A stretch of 64,000 nt of DNA from Aquabacterium sp. A7-Y (GCF_026153205.1 NZ_JAPFBW010000012.1:62001-126000), one strand, 5' to 3'. Shown: positions 44,914 through 54,343, counted from the stretch's first letter. The notes: generated by a model from the letters alone, not told the origin. Made by a program: numbers and translations.

Positions 44914-45840
44914 TCAGCTGCCCGGATGAAAAGGCTTGCCCAGCGAGGCCGGCATGTTGATGCGGATCCAGGTCGGGTTGCGCGAGATCAGCACCAGCAC
45001 CACGATGGTCGCCAGGTAGGGCAGCATGGTCAGCAGCTGGCTGGCAATCTGCACGCCCTGGCCCTGCAGGTGGAACTGCAGCATCGTGACGCCGCCGAAC
45101 AGGTAGGCGCCCAGCAGCACACGCGCCGGCCGCCAGGTCGCGAAGGTGGTCAGCGCCAGCGCGATCCAGCCCTTGCCGGCGATCATGCCCTCGACCCACA
45201 GCGGTGTGTAGACCACCGAGATGTAGGCACCGGCCAGCCCGCACAGCGCGCCGCCGCAGACCACCGCGAGCAGCCGCAGCCGCCGCACCGGGTAGCCGAG
45301 TGCATGGGCCGCCTCGGGCGACTCGCCGACCGCCCGCAGCACCAGCCCGCCGCGCGAGCGGTAGAGGAACCAGGCCAGCGCCAGCGTCAGCGCAATCGCG
45401 AGGTAGACCATCGGGTGGTGCTTGAACAGCGCCGGGCCGAGCACCGGGAGGTCGGCCAGCCCGGGGATCTCGAAGCGGGCCCGCTGGCTCAGCTTCTCCT
45501 GGGTATAGCGCACGCCGGCGAAGGCGGAAAAGCCCGCGCCGAACAGGCTCAGCGCCAGCCCCGAGGCGTACTGGTTGGTGTTGAACCAGATCACCAGCAC
45601 ACCGAAGGCGGCCGCCAGCAGCGCCCCGGCGCCCGCGCCCGCGGCGAAGGCGAGCCAGTCGCTGCCGGTGTGCACCGCGGTCGCGAAGCCGGCGATGGCG
45701 GCGACCAGCATCATGCCTTCGGCGCCCAGGTTGACGATGCCGGCGCGTTCGTTGATCAGGAGGCCCAGTCCGGCGATCGCCAGCACCGTGCCCGCGTTCA
45801 TCGAAGCCGCGACCAGCAGCGCGATTGCATTCCAGTCCAT
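44914..45840 (-). CDS. ABC transporter permease (purine nucleoside type), second subunit
   Basis: A protein of 308 residues with eight or more hydrophobic helices and the branched-chain/nucleoside permease motif GLLINERAGIVNLGAEGMML near residue 26, which contacts the ATPase. It pairs with the permease encoded immediately upstream (one base between the genes). YufQ/NupQ-type proteins of B. subtilis have the same plan. Confidence 0.92.
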   Translation of the reverse strand: MDWNAIALLVAASMNAGTVLAIAGLGLLINERAGIVNLGAEGMMLVAAIAGFATAVHTGSDWLAFAAGAGAGALLAAAFGVLVIWFNTNQYASGLALSLFGAGFSAFAGVRYTQEKLSQRARFEIPGLADLPVLGPALFKHHPMVYLAIALTLALAWFLYRSRGGLVLRAVGESPEAAHALGYPVRRLRLLAVVCGGALCGLAGAYISVVYTPLWVEGMIAGKGWIALALTTFATWRPARVLLGAYLFGGVTMLQFHLQGQGVQIASQLLTMLPYLATIVVLVLISRNPTWIRINMPASLGKPFHPGS

Positions 45841-45841
45841 C

Positions 45842-46951
45842 TCAGGCGGCCTTGTTGCTGACGGAAGCGTGCACCGCCCGGGCGGCGCGCGCGGCGCTCG
45901 CCTGCCAGCGGATGCGGTAGTGGATCAGGGTGTCGCAGCCCAGCAGCGAAAACAGCAGCAGGCCCTGGAACACGCCGGTGATGGACTTCGGCAGGCCCAG
46001 CCGGGACTGCGCCAGCTCGCCGCCGATGTAGAACATGCTCATCAAGGCCGCCGCGAAAACGATGCCGACCGGATGCAGCCGCCCGACGAAGGCGACGATG
46101 ATGGCCGCGAAGCCGTAGCCCACCGGCACATAGGGCGTCAGCTGCCCCAGCGGCCCGGCCGCCTCCAGCCCACCGGCCAGGCCCGCCATGCCGCCCGAGG
46201 CGAGCAGCGCGACCCACAGCGAACGGCGCGAGGAAAAGCCGGCATAACGCGCCGCGTGCGGCGCCAGCCCGCCCACCTGCAGCTGGAAGCCGGCATAGGT
46301 GCGGAACAGGAACAGCCAGAACAGCACCACCATCCCCAGTGCCATCAGCAGGCCGATGTTGGTGCGCAGCCCGGTGAACAGGCGCGGGATGCGGGTCGCT
46401 TCGAGAAAGCTGATGGTCTGCGGAAAGTTGTAGCCCTGCGGGTCCTTCCACGGCCCGTAGACCAGGTAGCTGAGCACCATCTCGGCGACATAGACCAGCA
46501 TCAGGCTGACCAGGATCTCGTTGGCGTTGCAGCGGTCGCGCAGCAGCGCGACGATGGCGGCCCACAGCATGCCGCCGACGACGCCGGCGAGCAGGATGGC
46601 CACGACGATCCAGCGCCCGGTTTCCGGCCCGGCCTGCATCGCGATGCCACTGGCGAACACCGCGCCGAGGATGAACTGCCCCTCGGCCCCGATGTTCCAG
46701 ACGTTGGAGCGGAAACACAGCGCCAGGCCCAGCGCGATCAGGATCAGCGGGGTCGCCTTGACGGCCAGCTCGCTGAGTCCATAGGCGCTCTTGACCGGCT
46801 CCCAGAAAAACATCTGCAGCCCGCGCAGCGGGTCCTTGCCGAGCAGGGCGAACAGCAGCACGCCGATGCCCACGGTGATCAGGAGCGCCAGCAGCGGCGA
46901 GGCGACGGACATCGCCTTCGAGGGCTGGGGGCGCGCTTCAAGCTTGAGCAT
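45842..46951 (-). CDS. ABC transporter permease (purine nucleoside type), first subunit
   Basis: A protein of 369 residues. Its motif LCFRSNVWNIGAEGQFILGA near residue 80 is the coupling segment of this permease family. It overlaps the ATPase gene by 14 bp and is followed directly by the second permease gene. It forms the inner-membrane channel of the purine uptake system. Confidence 0.92.
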   Translation of the reverse strand: MLKLEARPQPSKAMSVASPLLALLITVGIGVLLFALLGKDPLRGLQMFFWEPVKSAYGLSELAVKATPLILIALGLALCFRSNVWNIGAEGQFILGAVFASGIAMQAGPETGRWIVVAILLAGVVGGMLWAAIVALLRDRCNANEILVSLMLVYVAEMVLSYLVYGPWKDPQGYNFPQTISFLEATRIPRLFTGLRTNIGLLMALGMVVLFWLFLFRTYAGFQLQVGGLAPHAARYAGFSSRRSLWVALLASGGMAGLAGGLEAAGPLGQLTPYVPVGYGFAAIIVAFVGRLHPVGIVFAAALMSMFYIGGELAQSRLGLPKSITGVFQGLLLFSLLGCDTLIHYRIRWQASAARAARAVHASVSNKAA

Positions 46952-48503
46952 TCAGCACCTTGCCATGGCTGTCTTGGGTATCACCGGCCGCCTCCGCACC
47001 GCCGCCGTCCTGCGGCCACAGGCCGCTCATCCACGCGCCAAGCTGCTCGACGGTGGCCCGGGCGGTCGGGATGGAGGGCGAGAGCCGGCCCTGCGCCATC
47101 ACGACCAGCCGGTCGCTGATCTCCAGCAGCTCATCGAGCTCCTCGCTGACCACCAGCACCGCGCAGCCCGAGTCGCGCAGCTTGAGCAGTTCACCGCGGA
47201 TCTGCGCCGCAGCGCCGACGTCCACACCCCAGGTGGGCTGGGCCACGATCAGCACCTTGGGGCCCGCGTCGATCTCGCGGCCCACCAGGAATTTCTGAAG
47301 GTTGCCGCCCGACAGGCTCTTGGCCGCGGCGTCCGGTCCGCCGGCCTTGACGTTGAAGCGGGTGATCAGGTGCTGAGCCAGCGCCCGCACCGCCCCGACA
47401 CGGATCCAGCCGCTGGCGCCGTGCACTGCCTCGGTGCGGGTGAGCAGGGTGTTGTCGGCCAGGGACAGCGTGGGCACCGCACCGCGGCCCAGGCGCTCTT
47501 CCGGCAGGAAATGCAGGCCGGCGTCGCGCCGGCGGCGCGGCGACTGGCCCGAGATGTCCTGCCCGAACAGCAATATGCTGCCCTGCGGTGCGCGCCTGTC
47601 CTCGCCGGAGAGCGCGGCCAGCAGCTCCTGCTGACCGTTGCCCGAGACCCCGGCCACGCCCAGAATCTCGCCGCCGCGCAAGGCCAGCGACAGGGACTTG
47701 AGGTCGGTGCCGAAGGGGTGCGAACGCGGCAAGGACAGGCCCGACACGCCCAGTGCCACCGGCCCCGTCTTGGGCGGCCGGTGCACCAGCTGCGGCGGCT
47801 CGGCGCCGATCATCAGACGCGACAGGCTGGCGTTGCTCTCCTTCGAAGGATCGACCTCGCCGGTGACCCGGCCGCCACGCAGCACCGTGCAGTGATGGCA
47901 CAAGGTGCGGATCTCGTCCAGCTTGTGGCTGATGTAGAGGATGGAGCAGCCGCCGGCGGCCAGCTGCCGCAAGGTCACGAACAGCTTCTCGACCGCCTGC
48001 GGGGTCAGCACCGAGGTCGGCTCGTCGAGGATGAGCAGCTGCGGGCCGGTCAGCAGTGCCCGCACGATCTCCACCCGTTGGCGCTCGCCCACGCTGAGCG
48101 TATGCACCGGGCGCTCGGGGTCGACGTCCAGACCGTACTGCCCCGAGACCGCGCGGATGCGCCGGCTCACGTCGGCCAGGCTGCCGGCCTTGTCCAGGCC
48201 CAGCCAGACGTTCTCGGCCGCGCTCAGGGTGTCGAACAGCGAGAAATGCTGGAACACCATGCTGATGCCCAGCTGGCGGGCTTCCTGGGGACTGCGGATC
48301 AGCACCGGCTGCCCGTTCCAGCGGATCTCGCCGGCATCGGGGCGCACCGCGCCGTAGATGATCTTCATCAGCGTGGACTTGCCCGCGCCGTTTTCGCCCA
48401 GCACCGCGTGGATCTCTCCGGGCGCCACCTTCAGGTGGACGCCGTCGTTCGCCTTCACCGACGGGTACTGCTTGCTGATGTCGTGGAGTTCGAGTCTGAG
48501 CAT
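46938..48503 (-). CDS. ABC transporter ATP-binding protein with two ATPase domains
   Basis: A protein of 521 residues made of two fused ATPase domains. The first has a complete Walker A (GENGAGKST), signature LSVGERQRVEI and Walker B (LLILDEPTSVL). The second has a degenerate Walker A (GVSGNGQQEL) but a clear signature (LSGGNLQKF). That asymmetry is normal in the sugar/nucleoside import subfamily. It powers the two permeases encoded downstream. Confidence 0.94.
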   Translation of the reverse strand: MLRLELHDISKQYPSVKANDGVHLKVAPGEIHAVLGENGAGKSTLMKIIYGAVRPDAGEIRWNGQPVLIRSPQEARQLGISMVFQHFSLFDTLSAAENVWLGLDKAGSLADVSRRIRAVSGQYGLDVDPERPVHTLSVGERQRVEIVRALLTGPQLLILDEPTSVLTPQAVEKLFVTLRQLAAGGCSILYISHKLDEIRTLCHHCTVLRGGRVTGEVDPSKESNASLSRLMIGAEPPQLVHRPPKTGPVALGVSGLSLPRSHPFGTDLKSLSLALRGGEILGVAGVSGNGQQELLAALSGEDRRAPQGSILLFGQDISGQSPRRRRDAGLHFLPEERLGRGAVPTLSLADNTLLTRTEAVHGASGWIRVGAVRALAQHLITRFNVKAGGPDAAAKSLSGGNLQKFLVGREIDAGPKVLIVAQPTWGVDVGAAAQIRGELLKLRDSGCAVLVVSEELDELLEISDRLVVMAQGRLSPSIPTARATVEQLGAWMSGLWPQDGGGAEAAGDTQDSHGKVLNAQA

Positions 48504-48517
48504 CGCGAAAAAACGCC

Positions 48518-49858
48518 TCAGGGGCGGTCCAGGGTCGGTGCGACACCGGGCCGGCAGTAGCGCTCCCGGCCGGCGACCCAGGTGGAGACCACATAACGCT
48601 CGTCACCGAGCGTCATCCAGGCAAAGACCTGCTCATGCAAGTCACGCGCCACCTCGTGCCGGCGCTGCGCCACCGGTCCCTGAGCCCAGTCCCACACCAC
48701 CAAGTCGGCCAGTGTACCGGGCTGGAAAGTTCCGATCTCATGGGTCAGTTGCAGTTGTTCAGCAGCGCCCAGCGTGGCGGCGTGCAGCGCCTTCCAGGCG
48801 GTCAGCTTCTGGCCCTGCAGCGCCAGCACCTTGTAGCCGTCGGCGAGGGTCCTGAGCAGGGACAGCGCCGTCCCGCCGCCGACGTCGCTGCCCAGGCAGA
48901 CGCCCACGCCCTGGGCCTCGGCCTGGCCCCAGTCGAACAGGCCCGAGCCGATGAACATGTTGCTGGACGGGCAGAAGGCGATGGCGGCGCCCGCCTCGCG
49001 CAGCACCGCGCGGTCGGTGTCGTCGAGCCAGATGCCGTGGGCGAACACCGCACGCCGGTTCACCAGGCCGTGGCGCACATAGATGTCGAGGTAGCTGCGG
49101 GCCTCGGGAAACAGCTCGGCCATCCAGCGCACCTCGGCGCGGTTCTCGGCGACGTGGGTCTGCAGGTAGACGCCCGGGTGCGCGGCGCACAGGCGGCCGG
49201 CCATTGCCAGCTGCTCGGGTGTCGAGGTGGCTGCGAAGCGCGGTGTCACCGCGTAGGCCGCGCGCCCGCGCCCGTGCCAGCGCTCGATCAGTTCGACGCA
49301 GTCGCGCTCGGCCTGGTCGACATCGTCGAGCAGGCCCTCGGGGGCATGGCGGTTCATCAGCACCTTGCCGGCCAGCACCCGCATGTTGCGATCGGCGGCC
49401 GCCTCGAACAAGGCATCGGCCGAGACCTTGTGCACCGTCGGGAACACCAGGGCCGAGGTGGTGCCGCAGGCGAGCAGCGCGTCGAGGAACAGCCGCGAAC
49501 CGCGGCGCGCCTCCTCGGGATCCGCGAACTTGCGCTCGGCCGGGAAGGTGTAGGTGTTGAGCCACTCCAGCAGCTCGGTGCCGAAGCTGGCGATCACGTC
49601 GATCTGCGGGGCGTGCACATGGGTGTCGATCAGGCCAGGCGTGATCAGGTGGCCGCGCCGGTCCACCTTGCGGCCGTTCTGGCCCAGCCAGGCATCGGGC
49701 GGCCGGTCGCCGGGCTGCGCGCCGGCGCAGCGGCCGGCCTCGTCGATCAGCAGCCAGTGGTCGGGCCGGAAGCGCACGGCCGCGCCAGCGTCGACCTGCC
49801 AGCCGGGGTCGCCGGTGAAATCCAGCAGGTCGCCGCGCAGGGCGGTACGGACAGTCAT
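48518..49858 (-). CDS. guaD: Guanine deaminase
   Basis: A protein of 446 residues of the amidohydrolase superfamily. Zinc ligands lie in DTHVHAPQ, LQTHVAENRAEV, FAHGIWLDD and SDVGGGTALS; TELLEWLNTYTFPAE is the guanine deaminase hallmark. It converts guanine to xanthine and ammonia. It is the first enzyme gene behind the LysR regulator, 14 bp before the ATPase gene, and together with the adenine deaminase channels imported purines to xanthine and hypoxanthine. Confidence 0.95.
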   Translation of the reverse strand: MTVRTALRGDLLDFTGDPGWQVDAGAAVRFRPDHWLLIDEAGRCAGAQPGDRPPDAWLGQNGRKVDRRGHLITPGLIDTHVHAPQIDVIASFGTELLEWLNTYTFPAERKFADPEEARRGSRLFLDALLACGTTSALVFPTVHKVSADALFEAAADRNMRVLAGKVLMNRHAPEGLLDDVDQAERDCVELIERWHGRGRAAYAVTPRFAATSTPEQLAMAGRLCAAHPGVYLQTHVAENRAEVRWMAELFPEARSYLDIYVRHGLVNRRAVFAHGIWLDDTDRAVLREAGAAIAFCPSSNMFIGSGLFDWGQAEAQGVGVCLGSDVGGGTALSLLRTLADGYKVLALQGQKLTAWKALHAATLGAAEQLQLTHEIGTFQPGTLADLVVWDWAQGPVAQRRHEVARDLHEQVFAWMTLGDERYVVSTWVAGRERYCRPGVAPTLDRP

Positions 49859-49910
49859 CGTGGGTTCCTTGTCGTGTTTCTTGGCGGCGCAGCGGCACCC
49901 GCCGGGGCCG

Positions 49911-50864
49911 TCAGCGGCTCAGCAGCTCACGCGCGACGTCGCGCACGCGTTCGCGGAACCAGCGGTGCGCGGCCGACGGGTGGGTGCGGTCGTGCCACAG
50001 CTGGTAGTAGTTCATCGGCGGAAAGGCGACCGGACAGCGCACCACCTTGAGCGGCAGCTCGTCGAGATAACGCTCGCAGAACTGTCGCCCGGTGGTCAGC
50101 ACCAGCAGGCTGCTGGCCACCATCTGCGGGATCTGCCCGAAATGGGCGCTGCGCACCGTGACGTTGCGGCTCAGCCCCAGCGACTGCAGGTGGGCGTCGA
50201 TGACGCCGCGCGCCTCGCGCCCGGTGTGCAGCGGGGTTGGCGCGACATGCTGGCAGGCCAGGTATTTTTCGACCGTCCAGCCGCGCGCGGAGCGCACCGC
50301 CGGGTGGTTCTCGGCCACCAGGCAGACCACCTCGTCGGTCAGCAGCCGGCCCAGGTGCAGGTCCTCGGGCGGCTCCATCCAGTTGCCGATCACCAGGTCC
50401 ACCTCGCCCGAGACGAGCTGGCGCTGCACGTCGAACTCGGCCGACAGCGGCAGCAGGTCCAGGCGCACGCCGGGCGCCGCCTGCTGCACGGCGGTGACAA
50501 GGCGCGGCAGGAACAGCGGGTCCAGGTAGTCGCTCGCGGCGATGCGGAACAGGGTATCGCTGGCCAGTGGCTCGAAGCCGCGGCTGGCCTGCTGCCGACC
50601 GAACAGCCGGTCGGCCTGCTCCAGCAGCGCCCGCGCCGGGCCCAGCAGCTCCAGCGCGACCGGCGTCGCCGCCATGCCGTTGCCCGAGCGCACCAGCAGG
50701 GCATCGCCGGTGGCGTCGCGCAGTCGGCGCAGGTGGGCGCTGACCGCGGGTTGCGACAGATCGAGCTTCAAGGCGGCACGCGAGACGCTGCATTCGGTGA
50801 TCAAGGTCAACAAGACCCGGACGAGATGGAGCTCAATGTTGTCGAAATGCGCACGGCCGCCCAT
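49911..50864 (-). CDS. LysR-family transcriptional regulator
   Basis: A protein of 317 residues. An N-terminal winged helix (SVSRAALKLDLSQPAVSAHLRRLR) is followed by the two-lobed effector domain. It precedes guaD by 52 bp in the same direction and is probably the local regulator of the purine operon, perhaps with a purine as effector. The ATG at 50864 is preferred over a TTG four codons upstream. An inverted repeat of LysR type lies just upstream of the start. Confidence 0.88.
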   Translation of the reverse strand: MGGRAHFDNIELHLVRVLLTLITECSVSRAALKLDLSQPAVSAHLRRLRDATGDALLVRSGNGMAATPVALELLGPARALLEQADRLFGRQQASRGFEPLASDTLFRIAASDYLDPLFLPRLVTAVQQAAPGVRLDLLPLSAEFDVQRQLVSGEVDLVIGNWMEPPEDLHLGRLLTDEVVCLVAENHPAVRSARGWTVEKYLACQHVAPTPLHTGREARGVIDAHLQSLGLSRNVTVRSAHFGQIPQMVASSLLVLTTGRQFCERYLDELPLKVVRCPVAFPPMNYYQLWHDRTHPSAAHRWFRERVRDVARELLSR

Positions 50865-50875
50865 ACGAGCTCGCA

Positions 50876-50894
50876 AATAGGAAATATGCCTATT
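50876..50894. promoter_or_regulatory. Inverted repeat, probable LysR autoregulatory site
   Basis: AATAGG, seven bases, CCTATT: AT-rich dyad symmetry containing T-N11-A, 12 bp before the LysR start. It stands out from the GC-rich surroundings. Confidence 0.5.
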
Positions 50895-50983
50895 CTCGTA
50901 TACGCCTGGGGACGGCCAGGCAGTCCCGGGTATCTGCGGATGCCGGGACCCGGCGCCAAAGCGGCCCCAGCCTCCTGGGCGCC

Positions 50984-51596
50984 TCAGCTCTTGGCGGGCG
51001 GGGCCTCGGCGGCCAGCGCGCGCTGGACGGCCGGGCGTTCGCCGGCGCGCCGCATGAAGGCCTGCACGTTCTGCAGCCCGGAGATGTCGATCTTGGTCGG
51101 CGCGGTCCAGCGCGTCACGACAAACAGATAGGCGTCGGCCACCGTGAACTGCTCACCCATCAGCCAGCTCTTGCCGGCCAGCTGCTCGTCGAGCCAGCGG
51201 TAGCGCTGCAGCAGCTTGTCCCGCATCACGGCCTTGCCTTCCTCCGGCATGGCGGGATTGAACAGCGGGCTGAAGCTCTTGTGCACCTCGGTGGTGATGA
51301 AGTTGAGCCACTCGATCAGGCGGTAGCGCTCGAAGGTCCCCGCGGGCGGCGCGAGTTTCTTCTCCGGCACCTGGTCGGCGATCCACTGCACGATGGCCGG
51401 TCCCTCGGTAAGCCGCCGGCCGTCGTCGAACTCCAGGGTCGGCACGTAACCCTTGGGATTGATCGTGTAGTAGTCGGTACCGTCGAGCAGCTTGTGGGTT
51501 TTGGTGCTGGCCAGCACCGCTCGAAGGCAGGCCTGCCTCGTAGAGCGCGATGTGGGGTGACAGCGAGCACGCGCCCGGGCTGTAGTAGAGCTTCAT
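50984..51596 (-). pseudogene. Glutathione S-transferase with a frameshift near its N-terminus
   Basis: The N-terminus MKLYYSPGACSLSPHIALYEAG reads in one frame from 51596. Near 51522 the frame shifts and the rest (VLASTKTHKLLDGTDYYTIN ... LMGEQFTVADAYLFVVTRW) continues in another for about 175 residues. Joined, the two parts give a normal GST of about 204 residues with thioredoxin-like and helical domains. Family members usually have a few residues (FEAV-like) where the shift occurs, fitting a net loss of two bases. It is either a recent pseudogene or a sequencing error; the remainder is undamaged. Confidence 0.75.
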
Positions 51597-51685
51597 GGCA
51601 TCTCCGTCGAACCGTTGCAGAGACGGCAACAATAGCCTTCCTGCCGCCGTCCTGCACGGCAAGCCCCCACCGGCCCCGCTCTGCC

Positions 51686-52690
51686 TCAGGCCTTGAGCTT
51701 GAGCATCAGCGTGACGGCGCTGGCGATGCCCTGCTCGATCGCCAGGAAGTCCTCGAACTCCTTGCCGTAGAGCAGCGAGCCCAGCCAGTTGTTGTCCAGC
51801 AGCGCCTGCCGCCAGGCCGGCGACTCGGTGGCGCGGATCACCAGCTGGCGCAAGGCCACCTTGCGGCTGTCCTCCAGCAGGCCGGGCGCGAAGACGCCGC
51901 GCCAGTTGGCCAGCTCGGTGTCGATGCCCTGCTCGCGCAGCGAGGGGATGCCGAACAGCGTCTTGCGCGAGGACACTGCCAGCGGGACCAGCGACTTGTC
52001 CTCGATGCCGGCCTTGAACTCGCTGTAGCCGGAGATCGCGACCGCCGCCTGGCCCGACTGCAGCAGGACCACCGCGTCCTTGCCGCTGCTGGTGGGACGG
52101 TACTGCAGCCCGGCCGGGTTGACGCCCAGCGAGCGCACGATCATGCCGGCCAGCATGTGATCCACCCCGCCGGCCGAGCCGCCGGCGATCGGCACCGTCG
52201 CCAGGTTCTGGCGTACCTCGGCGACCATCTTCTTGAGGTCCGTGATGCGGCCCCCGGCAGGTGCCACCAGCACCATGTAGTCGCTGGTCAGGCGGGCGAT
52301 CGGCGTGACCTGCCGCAGCGCCTGCTCGTCGCGGTTGACGGCCAGCGCACCGATCATCACCATGCCGCCGATCAAGAGCGCGTCCGGGTCGCTGCCGTGG
52401 CGTGCGACGAAGTCCGCCAGCCCCAGCGTGCCGCCCTTGCCGCCCTTGTTTTCGTACTCCACGTGCTGCACGAGCTGGGCGGCCTGCAAGGCGCCGCCCA
52501 GGCTGCGGCCGGTCTGGTCCCAGCCGCCGCCGGCATTCGCCGGGATGTAGATCTTCAGCCGGGGCAACGCCGCGGGAGCGCCGGAGGTGGCCGCAGCGGA
52601 CGACCTGCCGCTTTGCGCGGGAACCAGCGGGGCGATGGCCGGCAGAGCGAGGCCGGCCGCCGCGACCAGGGTGTGTCGACGGGTAGGCAT
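51686..52690 (-). CDS. Bug/TctC-family tricarboxylate-type substrate-binding protein
   Basis: A protein of 334 residues, exported by a Tat- or Sec-type signal (MPTRRHTLVAAAGLALPAIA). The body has the Bug fold with LKIYIPANAGGGWDQTGRSL and GGSAGGVDHMLAGM. These periplasmic proteins feed TctAB permeases with carboxylates, but no tctAB genes are next to it, so it is an orphan, as is common in Burkholderiales. I placed the start after an AGGAGGG ribosome-binding site. Confidence 0.88.
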   Translation of the reverse strand: MPTRRHTLVAAAGLALPAIAPLVPAQSGRSSAAATSGAPAALPRLKIYIPANAGGGWDQTGRSLGGALQAAQLVQHVEYENKGGKGGTLGLADFVARHGSDPDALLIGGMVMIGALAVNRDEQALRQVTPIARLTSDYMVLVAPAGGRITDLKKMVAEVRQNLATVPIAGGSAGGVDHMLAGMIVRSLGVNPAGLQYRPTSSGKDAVVLLQSGQAAVAISGYSEFKAGIEDKSLVPLAVSSRKTLFGIPSLREQGIDTELANWRGVFAPGLLEDSRKVALRQLVIRATESPAWRQALLDNNWLGSLLYGKEFEDFLAIEQGIASAVTLMLKLKA

Positions 52691-52811
52691 GCTGGACCCT
52701 CCTAGCAATGGTGTCGATATGCTAGGAAATGATTCTGCTATGCAGACCTGGGTTTCCCCTTAATCGCCCCGCGCCACGGCCGCTTTCCGGCGGCCCGCGC
52801 CCGCCGGCGTG

Positions 52812-53642
52812 TTATCGCCTGCCGTCGGCGATGCGCCGCAGCGCCTCCGGGTCGAGCAGCCTCACCTCGTAGCCCTCGGTCTCGATCAGCCGCTTCTCGC
52901 GCAGCTGCCTGAACACGCGCGAGAAGGTTTCGGGCGTGATGGCGAGCTGCGAGGCGATGGCCCGCTTGCGCTCGCGCAGCTTCACCGTCGCGACCGCCGC
53001 CGCCCCGGGCTCCGCATGCTGCAGCAGCCAGGTCGCACAGCGCGCCTCGGCGTCCTTGAGCATCAGACCCAAGGTGCCCTCGGTCAGCGCCCCGACGCGC
53101 TGCGCGAGCACACCGAGCAGCGCCACAGCGAGCCCCGGGTGCTGCTCGCAGCAACGCTGCAGCGGCTCGATCGGGAACGAGCACAACAGCGCATCGCCCA
53201 GCGTCCAGGCGTCCTCGAAGTAGGCGCCGCCCAGCCAGGCGCTGGCCGCGTCCAGCCACTGCCCCGGCTCGACCAGCCGGGTCTGCTGCAGCGGGCGGGC
53301 AGCGTCGCGAGTGCCGAGCGCGACCTGGCCGGCCAGCACCAGCCACAAGGCCCCGGCAACGTCGCCACGGCCGAGCACCGGGCAGCCGGCGACGACCTCG
53401 TGCTCCTGTCCCAGTCCGGCCAGCGCCAGCAGTGCCGAGCGCGGCAGCTCGACATGCCGCAGGGCGGCCTGCAGCACGCTGGCCCTGGCGTCCAGCGCAG
53501 CAGGCCCGGCCCCGCCCTGCGGGGCCCTGGCGCCGCGCGAGCGGGCACGGCGAGCGGGAGGGGGGTCGCTCCCCACCGCCCCGGCAGCATGGGCGGGGCT
53601 AGGGTCGAGGGACAGGCAAGAGGGGGCTAGGGATGGGCTCAC
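52812..53642 (-). CDS. Crp/Fnr-family transcriptional regulator
   Basis: A protein of up to 276 residues. After a Pro/Ala/Arg-rich N-terminus of about 45 residues, which may not be translated (GTG start uncertain), a cyclic-nucleotide-like beta barrel runs to about residue 160. A winged helix follows with recognition segment AITPETFSRVFRQLREK. The four-cysteine cluster motif of FNR is not visible. It diverges from the hemerythrin gene. A palindrome that fits an FNR/Dnr half-site lies between the two, so self-regulation and control of hemerythrin are likely. Confidence 0.85.
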   Translation of the reverse strand: MSPSLAPSCLSLDPSPAHAAGAVGSDPPPARRARSRGARAPQGGAGPAALDARASVLQAALRHVELPRSALLALAGLGQEHEVVAGCPVLGRGDVAGALWLVLAGQVALGTRDAARPLQQTRLVEPGQWLDAASAWLGGAYFEDAWTLGDALLCSFPIEPLQRCCEQHPGLAVALLGVLAQRVGALTEGTLGLMLKDAEARCATWLLQHAEPGAAAVATVKLRERKRAIASQLAITPETFSRVFRQLREKRLIETEGYEVRLLDPEALRRIADGRR

Positions 53643-53758
53643 GGCTCGGCTCCTGAAGGCTTGTCACTGTGGCCGCTGCGCCGCCGCCCGGCGTTGAGCT
53701 GGCGCAAGGAAGCCGCGCGTGGAGGGCCGGCACCCCACGACTGCGGCGTCCGCGCAGA

Positions 53759-53776
53759 GCTTGACGGGCGTCAAGC
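53759..53776. promoter_or_regulatory. FNR/Dnr-like palindrome
   Basis: GCTTGAC-GGGC-GTCAAGC: a perfect inverted repeat with the TTGAx-N4-xTCAA layout of Crp/Fnr sites, 34 bp before the hemerythrin start and 117 bp from the divergent regulator. Confidence 0.7.
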
Positions 53777-53809
53777 TGGACCGGGTTCGCCTGGGCGGAC
53801 AATGGCGCG

Positions 53810-54343
53810 ATGTTGCCCGGATTCACCAGCCCCGCCGCCGGCTTCGAAGCGCCCTTCGAGATGCTCTCGGCTTGCCACCAACGTGTCGAGCGCTCGCTGC
53901 GCCTGCTGCAGCGCCTGCTCGCTCACCTGCGCGAGCACGGCTGCGACCCGGCCGCACGGGACGCGGCGCGCGACGTGCTGCGCTACTTCGACCTGGCCGC
54001 GCCGCAGCACCACCGCGACGAGGAGCTGCACGTCTTCCCCCGCCTGCTGAGCGACGCCGCGCCGACGCTGCGCGAGGCCGTCGCCCGGCTGCTCGACGAG
54101 CACCGCGAGATGGACCGCCTGTGGATCGCGATACGCCCCGGACTGCAGGCCCTGGCCGACGGGAGCCGCACGACGCTGGAGGCGCAGGCGGAAGCCGACG
54201 CAGCGCGTTTCCTGGCCGTGCACGAGGCCCACCTGGCCACCGAGGAGCGGCTGGTTTTCCCCGCCGCGCGTTCGCGCTGCGACGACACCACCTTGCGGGC
54301 CATGGGCGAGGAGATGGCCTTGCGCCGCCGCGCGCCGCGCTGA
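53810..54343 (+). CDS. Hemerythrin HHE-domain protein
   Basis: A protein of 177 residues forming a four-helix bundle. Candidate di-iron ligands are His23 (SACHQRVE), the pair in QHHRDEELHVFP, DEHREMD, and HEAHLATEERLVFP near the end. Such proteins bind oxygen or NO or store iron. Its divergent Crp/Fnr neighbour and the FNR-like box suggest expression under low oxygen or NO stress. Confidence 0.87.
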   Translation: MLPGFTSPAAGFEAPFEMLSACHQRVERSLRLLQRLLAHLREHGCDPAARDAARDVLRYFDLAAPQHHRDEELHVFPRLLSDAAPTLREAVARLLDEHREMDRLWIAIRPGLQALADGSRTTLEAQAEADAARFLAVHEAHLATEERLVFPAARSRCDDTTLRAMGEEMALRRRAPR

